Part shown: positions 1-7,791 of the stretch, piece after piece
How positions within the stretch are numbered: the stretch's first letter is position 1
How the letters are laid out: the number at the start of each line of letters is the position of its first letter
From: AP-15 sp963795485
GTDB taxonomy: Bacteria > Pseudomonadota > Alphaproteobacteria > ATCC43930 > CGMCC-115725
Assembly (NCBI GenBank): GCA_963795485.1
Contig: CAWCIL010000008.1
Coordinates: 248,001 to 312,000 of the forward strand
DNA length: 64,000 nt
Reading direction: 5' to 3'
Notes under the pieces: generated by a model
What the model was told of the DNA's origin: nothing
The model's input: only the letters and a program-made list of their open reading frames with translations
Databases searched by the model: none
Made by a program: the position numbers and the translations under genes

Positions 1-75
1 CGTCTCCGCCGCCCACGCCGCCGGGGCGAACATGATGCCAGCACAACTCAGCGCCAGAATATGACGGCGGAACAT
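1..75 (-). CDS. Secreted protein, N-terminal fragment (signal peptide only)
   Basis: The 25 codons present begin MFRRHILALSCAGIM and continue to an APAAWA-AE-like end, which is a classic Sec signal peptide: two arginines, a hydrophobic core and an AWA cleavage site. A GGGAGG ribosome binding site lies about 6 nt before the ATG. The gene runs off the left edge, so the mature protein is not visible and no function can be given. It is transcribed in the same direction as the downstream-lying S58 peptidase, whose stop is about 70 nt before this start, so the two may be co-transcribed. Confidence 0.6.
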   Translation of the reverse strand, partial: MFRRHILALSCAGIMFAPAAWAAET

Positions 76-148
76 CTCGCGGCCTCCCATTCCTGATCGA
101 GTGTTATGGTTTTGCCGTCGGCCATATGGTTGGAGCCACCGGCCCCTG

Positions 149-1180
149 TCAAGCCGCGCCATGCGGCCGCCGCCACAGCTGGCGCCAACTCGGCACCCCG
201 CCAAGCGGCTCGGCCATCGTCAGCGCGCGCATGACCGCTCGGGTGAGGCAATCCGCCGCGGCGCTGCCGAGTTGCAGCAGCATCGCGGGCGTCGCCGTGG
301 CCCCGGCTCCGGTCGAAAGCGCAAACACAGTGTCGCCGTCGAACGGAGTGTGAATCGGTCGGATCGCGCGGGCAAGCCCGTCCTGGGCCATGATCGCCAA
401 TCGCCGGCAACCGGTCTTGTCGAGTGCGGCGTCGGTGGCGACGACCGCAATCGTCGTGTTGGCGCCGGCGGCCACGGCCTTGCATTCCGAGAAATCTTCC
501 GGATCGACGGGAGTGTCGGGCATCGGCGGCTGCGGATCGATCTCGCCGGGCAACGCCAGCTCGGCCCCCCAGAAACGCCCGCAACCGGGCCGCACCGCCG
601 AGCCGCAGCTGTTGACCGCGACGATGGCGCCGACCGTGGCGCCGTCGGCCAGCACGAGCGACGCGCTGCCGATCCCGCCCTTGAGCCGTCCGGCGGTGGC
701 GCCGAGGCCGGCCCCGGCATTGCCGAGCTCAAACTCCTTCGCCGCGGCCCCTGCCGCGCTGCGGCCGAGCCCGCGATAGGGCGGCTCTCCGCTCCACGCC
801 CGGCGCCCGGGAAAGGAGAGGTCGAACAGGACCGCGGCCGGGACGATCGGCACCCGGATCGGCGGCGAACGCAGCGTCGATCCGACGGCAAAGCCGCGCC
901 CGGCCGCGGCGAGCCATTCCATGACCCCGGAAGCCGCATCGAGGCCAAAGGCCGAGCCGCCCGACAGCACCACCGCGTCGATCCGGTCGACCAGCGCGTC
1001 AGGGGCGAGCAATTCGGTCTCGCGGACGCCGGGCGCTCCGCCGCGGACATCGACCGATGCGGTCGCCGGCGCTTCGGCCAGCACCACGCTCACGCCGCTG
1101 GCGCCGCCCTCATTCTCGGCCTGGCCGACCAGAATCCCCGGCACGTCGGTGATCAGGTTACGTTCTCCGGTCTTGGCCAT
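149..1180 (-). CDS. P1 family peptidase (S58, DmpA/aminopeptidase type)
   Basis: A 343-residue protein of the self-processing DmpA/BapA N-terminal nucleophile family, which includes L- and D-aminopeptidases and beta-peptidyl aminopeptidases. Family motifs visible are NLITDVPGI near residue 8, VVLSGGSAFGLDAA near 70-83, and GANTTIAVVATDA near 239-251. By analogy with DmpA, autocleavage should occur just before the nucleophile in this last motif, most likely Thr242, giving alpha and beta chains. The start is supported by GGGGAG a few bases before ATG. It is divergent from the membrane protein beginning at 1308 and the shared spacer holds an inverted repeat. The substrate cannot be told from sequence. 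Confidence 0.88.
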   Translation of the reverse strand: MAKTGERNLITDVPGILVGQAENEGGASGVSVVLAEAPATASVDVRGGAPGVRETELLAPDALVDRIDAVVLSGGSAFGLDAASGVMEWLAAAGRGFAVGSTLRSPPIRVPIVPAAVLFDLSFPGRRAWSGEPPYRGLGRSAAGAAAKEFELGNAGAGLGATAGRLKGGIGSASLVLADGATVGAIVAVNSCGSAVRPGCGRFWGAELALPGEIDPQPPMPDTPVDPEDFSECKAVAAGANTTIAVVATDAALDKTGCRRLAIMAQDGLARAIRPIHTPFDGDTVFALSTGAGATATPAMLLQLGSAAADCLTRAVMRALTMAEPLGGVPSWRQLWRRPHGAA

Positions 1181-1251
1181 GATCTCCCCTCATCCGTCAT
1201 CGGGGTGTTTCGATCGATCTCGCAACGGCGCGTGGAGCGCGGCGCGGCCGA

Positions 1252-1270
1252 ACAAAATCTGATATTTTGT
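1252..1270. promoter_or_regulatory. Inverted repeat in divergent intergenic region (candidate operator)
   Basis: Perfect 7-bp arms ACAAAAT (1252-1258) and ATTTTGT (1264-1270) separated by CTGAT lie in an AT-rich patch between the divergently oriented S58 peptidase and the membrane protein. A TATAAG hexamer (1270-1275) abuts it on the plus strand and could be a -10 element. A regulator-binding role is inference from position and symmetry. Confidence 0.35.
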
Positions 1271-1307
1271 ATAAGACTTTCTCTCTTTCGGGACGACCGA
1301 GAAGCCG

Positions 1308-2327
1308 ATGGCGGAGCCGGTGGGGGAAGCGAGCGGGCGCGTAGCGCAGCCCAGCGGTCGCCGCGTCGCGGGCCGCCATTGGTTCGGGCGCAGCAAACTC
1401 CGCCTCCCCGCTATGCGCGATCTCTTGAGCAGCCGCGGGTTCCATTTGCTGATGGCGGCGCTGCTCACGCTTGCCGCACTCTCGATCTGGGCGCTGCGAA
1501 CCGAACGCGACAACCCCGACCTCGTTTCGCAGGCCGTCGGGTTCACCCTGATGCCACCGATGATGTTCGCTATATTCGGCTCGATCGGGTTGGTGTGCAC
1601 GGGTCTGGTGGGGGCCTTGTGGACCTTCTACGACTGGTTCTTTGGCATTATGGAACGCGTCAAGGGCAAGGACAACTTGCGCAAATGGGAGGTCTACCTG
1701 GTCGTCTTTTTGGCCGTGATGGTGGCGGTCCCACACCTGGTTGACGCCGCGCAATGGTGGCATACGAAGATACTTTCGAATGTTCCGTATGAAAAAACTG
1801 TATTGACCTGGCTGTCGCTGCAATTTTACACAAACGAGGAATTGGTCCTGTCATGGATGGCTCTGCTTTCCGGATTGGCGATTTACTTCCGCAAACCGCT
1901 GTTGGCGTTTCGCCCACAGCTGGAGAGCGCGACGCGGGCGCTCGCGGACCTTTATACCGGATACAATTGGCAAAGGCCGCTGGCCTTGGCAGCGTTGGCG
2001 GTGTTCATCGCCGCGGCGAGTTGGAAATATGCGTGGCTCTCGTGGAGCGCGGGCGCAGCGGTGCTCGCTTGCCTCGCATGGGCCGGGTTCCCGATATTGC
2101 TGGCGATCCTGGTGATTGGCTTCGGCGGCGTCGTGGCGGTCGTGCTGTGGATTGGCCCCCCGACGGTGCTGTGGCTGTCAACGCCGATTTGGGGTTCTAT
2201 GGCCTTTGCCCTCGCCTTTGTCTGGTTGGGTTGGCTGGTGTCGATCCTCGCCTATACGCGCGCGCCGCTGTTTGCGATTTACTGGGCGGGAACGATTGCC
2301 TTTTTGGGCTGGGTAGTTGCGTGCTGA
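1308..2327 (+). CDS. Multi-pass membrane protein, function unknown
   Basis: I do not recognise this family. The product has roughly eight or nine hydrophobic segments, starting at about residue 46 and ending in a segment that reaches the C-terminus, with little soluble sequence apart from a loop near residues 150-175. A short charged loop, MERVKGKDNLRKWE, follows the second helix. The first 35 residues are arginine-rich and do not look like coding sequence, and an internal ATG at 1413 (MRDLLSSRGFHLL) is an equally plausible start. The stop is 62 nt before the amidohydrolase ATG, so the two could share a transcript. No catalytic motif or known transporter signature is visible. Confidence 0.6.
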   Translation: MAEPVGEASGRVAQPSGRRVAGRHWFGRSKLRLPAMRDLLSSRGFHLLMAALLTLAALSIWALRTERDNPDLVSQAVGFTLMPPMMFAIFGSIGLVCTGLVGALWTFYDWFFGIMERVKGKDNLRKWEVYLVVFLAVMVAVPHLVDAAQWWHTKILSNVPYEKTVLTWLSLQFYTNEELVLSWMALLSGLAIYFRKPLLAFRPQLESATRALADLYTGYNWQRPLALAALAVFIAAASWKYAWLSWSAGAAVLACLAWAGFPILLAILVIGFGGVVAVVLWIGPPTVLWLSTPIWGSMAFALAFVWLGWLVSILAYTRAPLFAIYWAGTIAFLGWVVAC

Positions 2328-2391
2328 GCGGCTGGAGCAGCGCTCCATCCCTTCAATCGCTCGAGCAACAGACTGGCGAGGCACGATCGGC

Positions 2392-3828
2392 ATGACCACC
2401 GTCATCAAAAGTGCCGACTGGGCGGTCGCCTGGGACGCCGGCGCCGGGCGACACGTCTACCGCCGCGGCGTCAACATTGCTTTTGCCGACGACCGCATCC
2501 TCTTTGTCGGAAAAAATTACCAGGGGCCGGCGGACCGGATCGTCGACGGGCGCGACCGACTGGTCCTGCCCGGGCTGGTCAACATCCATTCGCATCCCGA
2601 GCACGAGCCGCTCTATCGCGGCGTGCGCGAGGAGCACGGGCTGCGCGACATGCACATGACCGGGCTCTACGAGCGCTCGCAGGCGTTCTCGGCAACCGAC
2701 GAGGAGGCCCGCGCCGCCAGCGCCGAATTTGCCTATTGCGAATTGCTGCTGTGCGGCGTCACTTCGCTCGTCAACATTTCGCTCGCCTGGGACGGCTGGA
2801 TTGAGCTGTTCGCCAAAAGCGGCCTGCGCGGGTTTCTCGCGCCCGGCTTCGCCTCGGCGCGCTGGCGGCTCGATAATGATTTCGAGCTCAAATACGCCTG
2901 GGACGAGGCGCGCGGGCGCGAGGGTTTCGCCGCGGCGCTGGCATTGATCGAACAGGCCACGCGGCATCCCTGCGGGCGGCTTTCAGGCGTCGTCTCGCCG
3001 ATGCAGATCGACACCTGCACCGCCGAGTTGCTTTGCGACAGCCGCGACGCGGCCGGCGAACGCGGTCTGCCGTTCACCGTCCACATGTCGCAGAGCGTCA
3101 CCGAGGTGCAGGAAATGCTGCGCCGCCACGGCAAGACCCCGGTGCAATGGGCGCACGAGATCGGCATCCTCGGGCATGGCACGATCCTCGGCCATGCCCT
3201 CTTTCTCGATACCCACTCGTGAATTCGGTGGTGGACCAAGACCGATCTAAAGCTGATCGCCGAGACCGGCTCGTCGGTCGCGCATTGCCCCACACCATTC
3301 GCCCGCTATGGTCAGATCCTGGAGAGTTTCAGCGACTATCTGCGCGCCGGCGCGACCATGGGGCTCGGCACCGACACGAGCCCGCACAATCTGGTCGAGG
3401 AAATGCGCAAGGCGGCGATCCTCGCCCGCATCGCGGCGCGCGACATCGAGGGGGTGACGACAGCCGAACTGTTTCACGCGGCGACGGTCGGCGGCGCCAC
3501 GGCGCTACTGCGCGACGATCTCGGCCGCTTGGCACCCGGCAAAAAGGCCGACCTCGTGCTCGTTGATCTGACGGTGCCCCAAATGGTGCCGGCGCGCGAT
3601 CCGCTGCGCTCGTTTATCTATCACGCCGCCGACCGTGCGGTGTGCCAAGTGTTTGTCAACGGCCGTCAGGTCGTGGCCGACGGTAGGATTGTGACCTTGG
3701 ACCAGGCCGATGCTGGTCGGCGCCTGGCCGAGGCGCAGCGCCGCATGCTGGAAACGGCGCCGCTGCGCGACTACCGTGGCCGCAGCGCTGAGCAGATTTC
3801 GCCGCTGAGCCTGCCGCTTCGCGATTGA
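2392..3828 (+). CDS. Amidohydrolase (TrzA/AtzA-type deaminase), interrupted by in-frame TGA
   Basis: Metal-dependent amidohydrolase of the cytosine-deaminase/chlorohydrolase group. It has a small beta-sandwich N-terminus, the metal-binding pair in PGLVNIHSHPEHEP (His66, His68), a further histidine in PFTVHMSQS, another in GHALFLD, and the metal Asp in GLGTDTSPHN. The C-terminus ends with the usual GRLAPGKKADLVLVDL return to the sandwich. Codon 277 is TGA (3220-3222); the frame continues unchanged afterwards with IRWWTKTDLKLIAETGSS, so this is not a frameshift. Relatives commonly have Trp here (HSWxxW), so TGG to TGA by mutation or base-call error is the simplest reading. The substrate is unknown; an N-heterocycle deaminase is likely. 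Confidence 0.82.
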
Positions 3829-3875
3829 CCGGTACCGGAGATGCGGGGTGAGCGGGCGGCCCCCCCATCGGCTTT

Positions 3876-4157
3876 TTATCTGCCTACAGCGGGTTCGATC
3901 GCCGGCGTCTCCGGAATTGGCTGGCCATCGGCGCACGCTGCTGTCAACTGCTCGAATTGCGCCAAATTCTCGCAGACGTGGACGCGCAAGCGCGGGTCGG
4001 ATTCGGCTTCCGCGATCATCGCCCGTTGATCGTGACGGGCTTGTTCAATTCGCGGATAGCGAAACGAGTGTCGCAGCCCCTCGCTCCGAGAAAACGTGTC
4101 ATAGCCGAATTTGCCGCTGCGCTCGATTAGCGGGCCGATAAGCAGATCCGTCCTCAT
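3876..4157 (-). CDS. Small conserved-looking protein, unknown function
   Basis: A 93-residue soluble protein with no recognised domain. It is rich in charged residues, with a block SEGLRHSFRYPRIEQARHDQ and a later RVHVCENLAQFEQL that read as folded protein rather than random GC-rich translation. The start is well supported by AGGAGAG about 4 nt before ATG. It is convergent with the amidohydrolase and divergent from the HAD hydrolase. About 65 nt upstream of its start is an AT-rich repeat patch that could carry its promoter. I cannot assign a function. Confidence 0.55.
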   Translation of the reverse strand: MRTDLLIGPLIERSGKFGYDTFSRSEGLRHSFRYPRIEQARHDQRAMIAEAESDPRLRVHVCENLAQFEQLTAACADGQPIPETPAIEPAVGR

Positions 4158-4223
4158 GATCTCTCCTGTCGACGCGAACCGCGCCCTCCGCCTATTCTAA
4201 CGGAATGGACCTCGCCATGCTCC

Positions 4224-4251
4224 GATAATTATCGTAAATATTAGTAAATAT
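4224..4251. promoter_or_regulatory. AT-rich palindrome plus tandem GTAAATAT repeats
   Basis: GATAATTATC (4224-4233) is a perfect 10-bp palindrome. It is followed directly by two copies of GTAAATAT at 4234-4241 and 4244-4251, a 10-bp period or about one helical turn. The patch is strikingly AT-rich in a GC-rich window and sits between a divergent pair (small protein at 3876-4157 and HAD hydrolase at 4382). It is a candidate regulator site or promoter region; function is inferred. Confidence 0.4.
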
Positions 4252-4381
4252 CATCGCCATGATGTCAACCTCCAGCGGAGGCGTCAGTATCTCGTCAGTA
4301 AATCGCGCTGTCTTCGCCTTTGGCAGGGCGGCCGCTCGCGAGGGCTTGACCCCCGTCGCGCCATCACCGAGGTTGCCGCCC

Positions 4382-5254
4382 ATGGCCGTGCTGTCCATTC
4401 CCGGAATTGCCGCGGTAGCGGAGTACTACGACGGCTTCGTCCTCGATTTATGGGGCGTGATTCATGACGGGGTCGCGCCGCTGCCCGGCGCCATCGATTG
4501 CCTGCGTGCGCTGATTGCCGCCGGCAAGCGTGTCGCTCTGCTGTCGAACGCGCCGCGCCGCGCCGACGACGTGGTTCGCCGCATCGCCCAAATCGGCGTG
4601 CCCGGCGGCACCTATCATTGGGTTATGTCCTCAGGGGAAGAGGCTTGGCAGTATCTGCACCGCCGCGACGACCCGTTCTATGCGGCGCTCGGGCGGCGCT
4701 GCCTGCACATCTGCTCGGACCGCGACCTCGAAATCCGCGAAGGCCTCGGGCTCGACTATGTCGAGAGCGCCGAGGCGGCGGAGTTCATCCTCAACACCGG
4801 ACCCGCCGGTTGGGACGACACGGTCGAGGATTACGCGCCACTGCTGCGCCGGGCGTTGGCGAAGGGTGTGCCGATGGTCTGCGCCAATCCCGATCTCGTC
4901 GTCATGCACGGTACCCGGCTCGCGCTTTGCGCCGGCGCGCTGGCGCAATGGTACGAGCTTGGCGGCGGCCATGTGCGCTGGCACGGCAAGCCATACCGCT
5001 CGGTTTATGACAGCTGCCTCGCACTTCTCGGCATTGACGACCGCTCGCGCATTCTCGCCGTCGGCGACAGCCTACGCACCGACATCGCCGGGGCGGCGGC
5101 GGCCGGTCTCGATAGCCTCTTCATCGCCGGCGGCATCCATGCCCAAGAGTTCGGCATGAGCGGCGCCGGGGAGCCGGATCTCGCGCTGATAAACTCTGCG
5201 CTGGCCGCCGGCGGCTATACTCCGGTAGCCGCCGCCGCCCGCTTTTGCTGGTGA
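4382..5254 (+). CDS. HAD superfamily IIA hydrolase (TIGR01459-like)
   Basis: A 290-residue HAD-fold phosphatase. Motif I is in FVLDLWGVIHDG, with Asp followed by Leu-Trp where most HADs have DxD; DxW is typical of this class IIA subgroup. Motif II is LLSNAPRR, a class IIA cap follows, then GKPY, and motif IV is VGDSLRTDIAGAAAAG. The ATG at 4382 gives the usual family length; longer in-frame starts upstream read into the AT-rich regulatory patch. The physiological substrate of this subgroup is not established; small phosphorylated metabolites are expected. It stands alone, with the next genes on the opposite strand. Confidence 0.82.
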   Translation: MAVLSIPGIAAVAEYYDGFVLDLWGVIHDGVAPLPGAIDCLRALIAAGKRVALLSNAPRRADDVVRRIAQIGVPGGTYHWVMSSGEEAWQYLHRRDDPFYAALGRRCLHICSDRDLEIREGLGLDYVESAEAAEFILNTGPAGWDDTVEDYAPLLRRALAKGVPMVCANPDLVVMHGTRLALCAGALAQWYELGGGHVRWHGKPYRSVYDSCLALLGIDDRSRILAVGDSLRTDIAGAAAAGLDSLFIAGGIHAQEFGMSGAGEPDLALINSALAAGGYTPVAAAARFCW

Positions 5255-5295
5255 TCATCGGCCGCCCGGAATTTCTCCGACCGGGTCTCAACCGC

Positions 5296-5637
5296 TCAGC
5301 GGCCGGTCGAGTGCAGCATCGTCTCGCGCAGCCCGGTTTCATAGCCGAGCCCGGTCGGGGTCATGATCGCGGTCGGCGGCGACGACCGGATCAAGCCCTT
5401 GCGCTCGAGGGCCGTCCACACCGCCGGGTTGCGTAGCCCGGTGGCATCCCGCGTGGCCACCACCGCCTCGCCGACGTGAAAGTGATCGCCATGGGGGTTG
5501 GGCAGCCGCGTCAGCACGACGCTGCCCGGCTCCTCCCCGGGTCGCGAATAATCGGGCAGCCGCGCAAGCGCTTGAAGCAGGGTCAAGGTCCTCAGCTGCA
5601 GGCCATTGAGATTGAGCGGGTTTCGCTTGGGTGCCAT
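5296..5637 (-). CDS. Conserved hypothetical protein, about 113 residues
   Basis: I do not recognise a named family. The protein reads as a small, winged-helix-sized domain: LNLNGLQLRTLTLLQALARL forms a predicted helix, followed by VVLTRLPNPHGDHFHVGEAVV and then VWTALERKGLIRSS, the last resembling a wing or recognition-helix pattern of small regulators. There is no signal peptide or membrane segment. It lies 76 nt from the EEP-family gene on the same strand and may be co-transcribed with it. A DNA- or RNA-binding role is only a guess from the helix pattern. Confidence 0.6.
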   Translation of the reverse strand: MAPKRNPLNLNGLQLRTLTLLQALARLPDYSRPGEEPGSVVLTRLPNPHGDHFHVGEAVVATRDATGLRNPAVWTALERKGLIRSSPPTAIMTPTGLGYETGLRETMLHSTGR

Positions 5638-5713
5638 GCACTCTGCTTAGCCCGCCCCAACCGCGGACGCAACATCGTCGGCTTAGCTGGCCCTCGGTCT
5701 CCGGTCGCGCGAT

Positions 5714-6592
5714 TCAGTCGAGCGCGGCGACGTGGCCGAATTGCGCTCCCGCTCTGCGGCTTGCGGCCAGCCCCGGCTCGCGGCGGCTGATTTCGCCATC
5801 GCTCCACCACAGATTGCCGACTAGCGGCAGGTGATCGGAGGCGAGCCGGGCGAGCGGCGAGCGGTAGACGCGGACCTCGCGCAATACCGCCGGTCCGTCG
5901 GCATAGATCCGGTCGAGCGGCAGCACCGGCATCCAGGAGGGAAAGGTCGGCGGCGCCGCACTCGGCCCGAGGCAGCGATCGAGGGTGCGGATGCCACCGC
6001 TGCGCGGGCGCCACTCGTTCAGATCGCCGACCAGCAACACCGCGTCCGCCGCGCGCCGGCCGGGTATGGAGGGCTCCCCGAGCGCAGCAACCAGGCGGTT
6101 CGCCTGCAGCCGCCGTTCGCCGGCGTGCAGGCCGAAATGGGTGGCCAGCACGCGCAGCACCCGGTCGCCGATCATCAATTCGGCGTCGAGCGCCGCGCGG
6201 GGCTCGTAAACCGAGACCGCAAGGTCGATAGCGCGAGCGGCGACGATCGGGAACCGGGTCAGAATCGCGTTGGCGAAACGTCCGCGGTGACCGCGAGCAC
6301 CGGCGCCGAGAACGACGCGGCAGCCGGTCGCCTCCGCCAGATAGGCCGCCTGGTCGTCGTTGAAGCGATTGGCGCGGCGCGCGCCGATCTCCTGCAGACA
6401 GGCAATGTCGGCGTCGATCTCGTGCAGCACGGCCGCGATCCGCGCCGGGTCGTAACGGCGATCGACCCCGACGCAGCCATGAATGTTGTAAGTGGCGATT
6501 TTGAGCGAGGGCAATTTTGCGGCCGCGATGGCGGCATGACGGACCTCCCCGCGGTCGTCCGGCAACCTCAATCGGCCCTGGATAGCTGACAT
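5714..6592 (-). CDS. Endonuclease/exonuclease/phosphatase family protein
   Basis: A 292-residue member of the EEP superfamily (DNase I-like fold), metal-dependent phosphodiesterases or phosphatases. Motifs in order: KIATYNIHGC near residue 31 (Asn ligand), ACLQEIGARR near 64 (metal Glu), VLATHFGLHA near 150 (His/Asn site), VGDLNEWRPR near 190, LPLDRIYA near 228 and SDHLPLV near 253 (catalytic Asp-His). The catalytic set therefore looks complete. No signal peptide is visible, so it is probably cytoplasmic. Substrate could be nucleic acid, phosphoinositide or sphingomyelin-like lipid; sequence alone does not decide. The true start may be slightly downstream of the ATG chosen. Confidence 0.85.
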   Translation of the reverse strand: MSAIQGRLRLPDDRGEVRHAAIAAAKLPSLKIATYNIHGCVGVDRRYDPARIAAVLHEIDADIACLQEIGARRANRFNDDQAAYLAEATGCRVVLGAGARGHRGRFANAILTRFPIVAARAIDLAVSVYEPRAALDAELMIGDRVLRVLATHFGLHAGERRLQANRLVAALGEPSIPGRRAADAVLLVGDLNEWRPRSGGIRTLDRCLGPSAAPPTFPSWMPVLPLDRIYADGPAVLREVRVYRSPLARLASDHLPLVGNLWWSDGEISRREPGLAASRRAGAQFGHVAALD

Positions 6593-6713
6593 ATCGGCGG
6601 AAATTCCTCCTCACCTGTGGTGCCGTGCCGGCAGGTCATCCCGCCGGCTGATCGAACGGAGCCCGCCGCGGCATATGGCCCGGCTCTTGCGCAAGGTCAT
6701 CACGCGTCACCGG

Positions 6714-6742
6714 ATTTGCCGCACCCGGACCAATTTGCCGCA
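6714..6742. repeat. Direct repeat ATTTGCCGCA upstream of 3-hydroxybutyrate dehydrogenase
   Basis: ATTTGCCGCA occurs at 6714-6723 and again at 6733-6742, a 19-bp period, about 75-100 nt before the dehydrogenase ATG. A TTGCGCAA palindrome lies a little further upstream (about 6687-6694). The arrangement suggests a regulator-binding site, but no known site is recognised. Confidence 0.3.
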
Positions 6743-6814
6743 ATCGACCTGCGGTGTAGTACGACTCGGGCAGCGCAGGCATCGCCCGAATGGCTTGATA
6801 TGAGGAGAAAACTC

Positions 6815-7597
6815 ATGCTGAAAGGTAAAGTTGCGATTGTTACCGGCTCGACCAGTGGGATCGGGTTCGGCCTCGCCACGGCGCTTGCGGCCGAAGGATG
6901 CGCGCTGATGCTTAACGGGTTCGGCGATCCCGGCGCGATTGAAAAGCTGCGAGCGGAACTCGCCGAAAAGCACGGCGTCGAGGTCGCGTATTCCCCGGCG
7001 GACATGTCGAAGCCGGCGCAAATCCGCGATCTGGTCGCCGATACCGCGCGCCGCTTCGGCGGCGTCGACATTCTGGTCAACAACGCCGGCATACAGCACG
7101 TCGCCCAAATTGTAAATTTTCCCGATGACCGGTGGGACGCGGTCATTGCGATCAACATGAACGCCGCGTTTCACGCGATCAAGGCCGCCCTTCCGCACAT
7201 GCTGGCCAAAAAATGGGGGCGGATCGTCAACATCGCCTCGGCCCATGGCCTCGTCGCCAGCGGCGAAAAGGCCGCCTATGTCACCGCCAAGCACGGGTTG
7301 ATCGGCCTCACCAAGGTGGCCGCGATCGAGACCGCGAACCACGGCGTCACCTGCAACGCGATCTGCCCTGGCTGGGTGCTGACCCCGCTGGTGCAGCAGC
7401 AGATCGAAGTCCGCGCTGCCGCCGAGGGCATTCCTGGGCAGCAGGCGCGCGAGGACCTGCTGCGCGAAAAGCAGCCGATGCTCGACTTTACGACGCCGGA
7501 ACAGATCGGCGCTCTTGCGGTATTTCTTTGCGGCGAGACCGCGAGGACGATCACCGGCGCCGCTCTGTCGGTCGATGGCGGCTGGGTCGCGCAATAG
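6815..7597 (+). CDS. 3-hydroxybutyrate dehydrogenase (SDR family)
   Basis: A 260-residue short-chain dehydrogenase that interconverts (R)-3-hydroxybutyrate and acetoacetate with NAD. The dinucleotide motif TGSTSGIG is at residues 10-17, NNAG at 89-92, and the catalytic set is Ser142, Tyr155 and Lys159 (AAYVTAKHG). The family-typical AAFHAIKAALPHM and ENK-like C-terminus ending DGGWVAQ are present. Start at 6815 is chosen because AGGAGA lies 6 nt upstream; an ATG at 6800 lacks a site and the family length of about 260 fits 6815. The same window holds an intracellular PHB depolymerase about 11 kb away, and this enzyme would act on the 3-hydroxybutyrate released. Confidence 0.9.
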   Translation: MLKGKVAIVTGSTSGIGFGLATALAAEGCALMLNGFGDPGAIEKLRAELAEKHGVEVAYSPADMSKPAQIRDLVADTARRFGGVDILVNNAGIQHVAQIVNFPDDRWDAVIAINMNAAFHAIKAALPHMLAKKWGRIVNIASAHGLVASGEKAAYVTAKHGLIGLTKVAAIETANHGVTCNAICPGWVLTPLVQQQIEVRAAAEGIPGQQAREDLLREKQPMLDFTTPEQIGALAVFLCGETARTITGAALSVDGGWVAQ

Positions 7598-7732
7598 GGC
7601 GTTCCTGGTTTGCAGCGAAAAGTTCCTCGGTCGCGCCCACGAAGCAACCGCACACTATCCCAGCCGATGGCCGTTGTAATCCCCGCGCGGCAATTCGCCC
7701 GCGGCCACCGGGCTCGCGGTGATGGGGCCGGG

Positions 7733-7761
7733 TTGACAACCTGCTGCCGCGACCGTAGGGG
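7733..7761 (+). promoter_or_regulatory. Candidate promoter for homospermidine synthase
   Basis: A consensus -35 hexamer TTGACA (7733-7738) is followed after 17 bp by a weak -10 (TAGGGG, 7756-7761). It lies about 30 nt before the homospermidine synthase ATG. The -35 and spacing are good, the -10 is poor, so this is tentative. Confidence 0.3.
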
Positions 7762-7791
7762 TTCGCGCCTGCCGATCAGCGCTGGACCCTC

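Noticed and set aside
3220..3222. Selenocysteine or alternative genetic code reading of the TGA
   Set aside because: TGA ends many other genes here (for example S58 peptidase and secY), and the position fits Trp, not a Cys/Sec active site; no convincing downstream stem-loop was seen.
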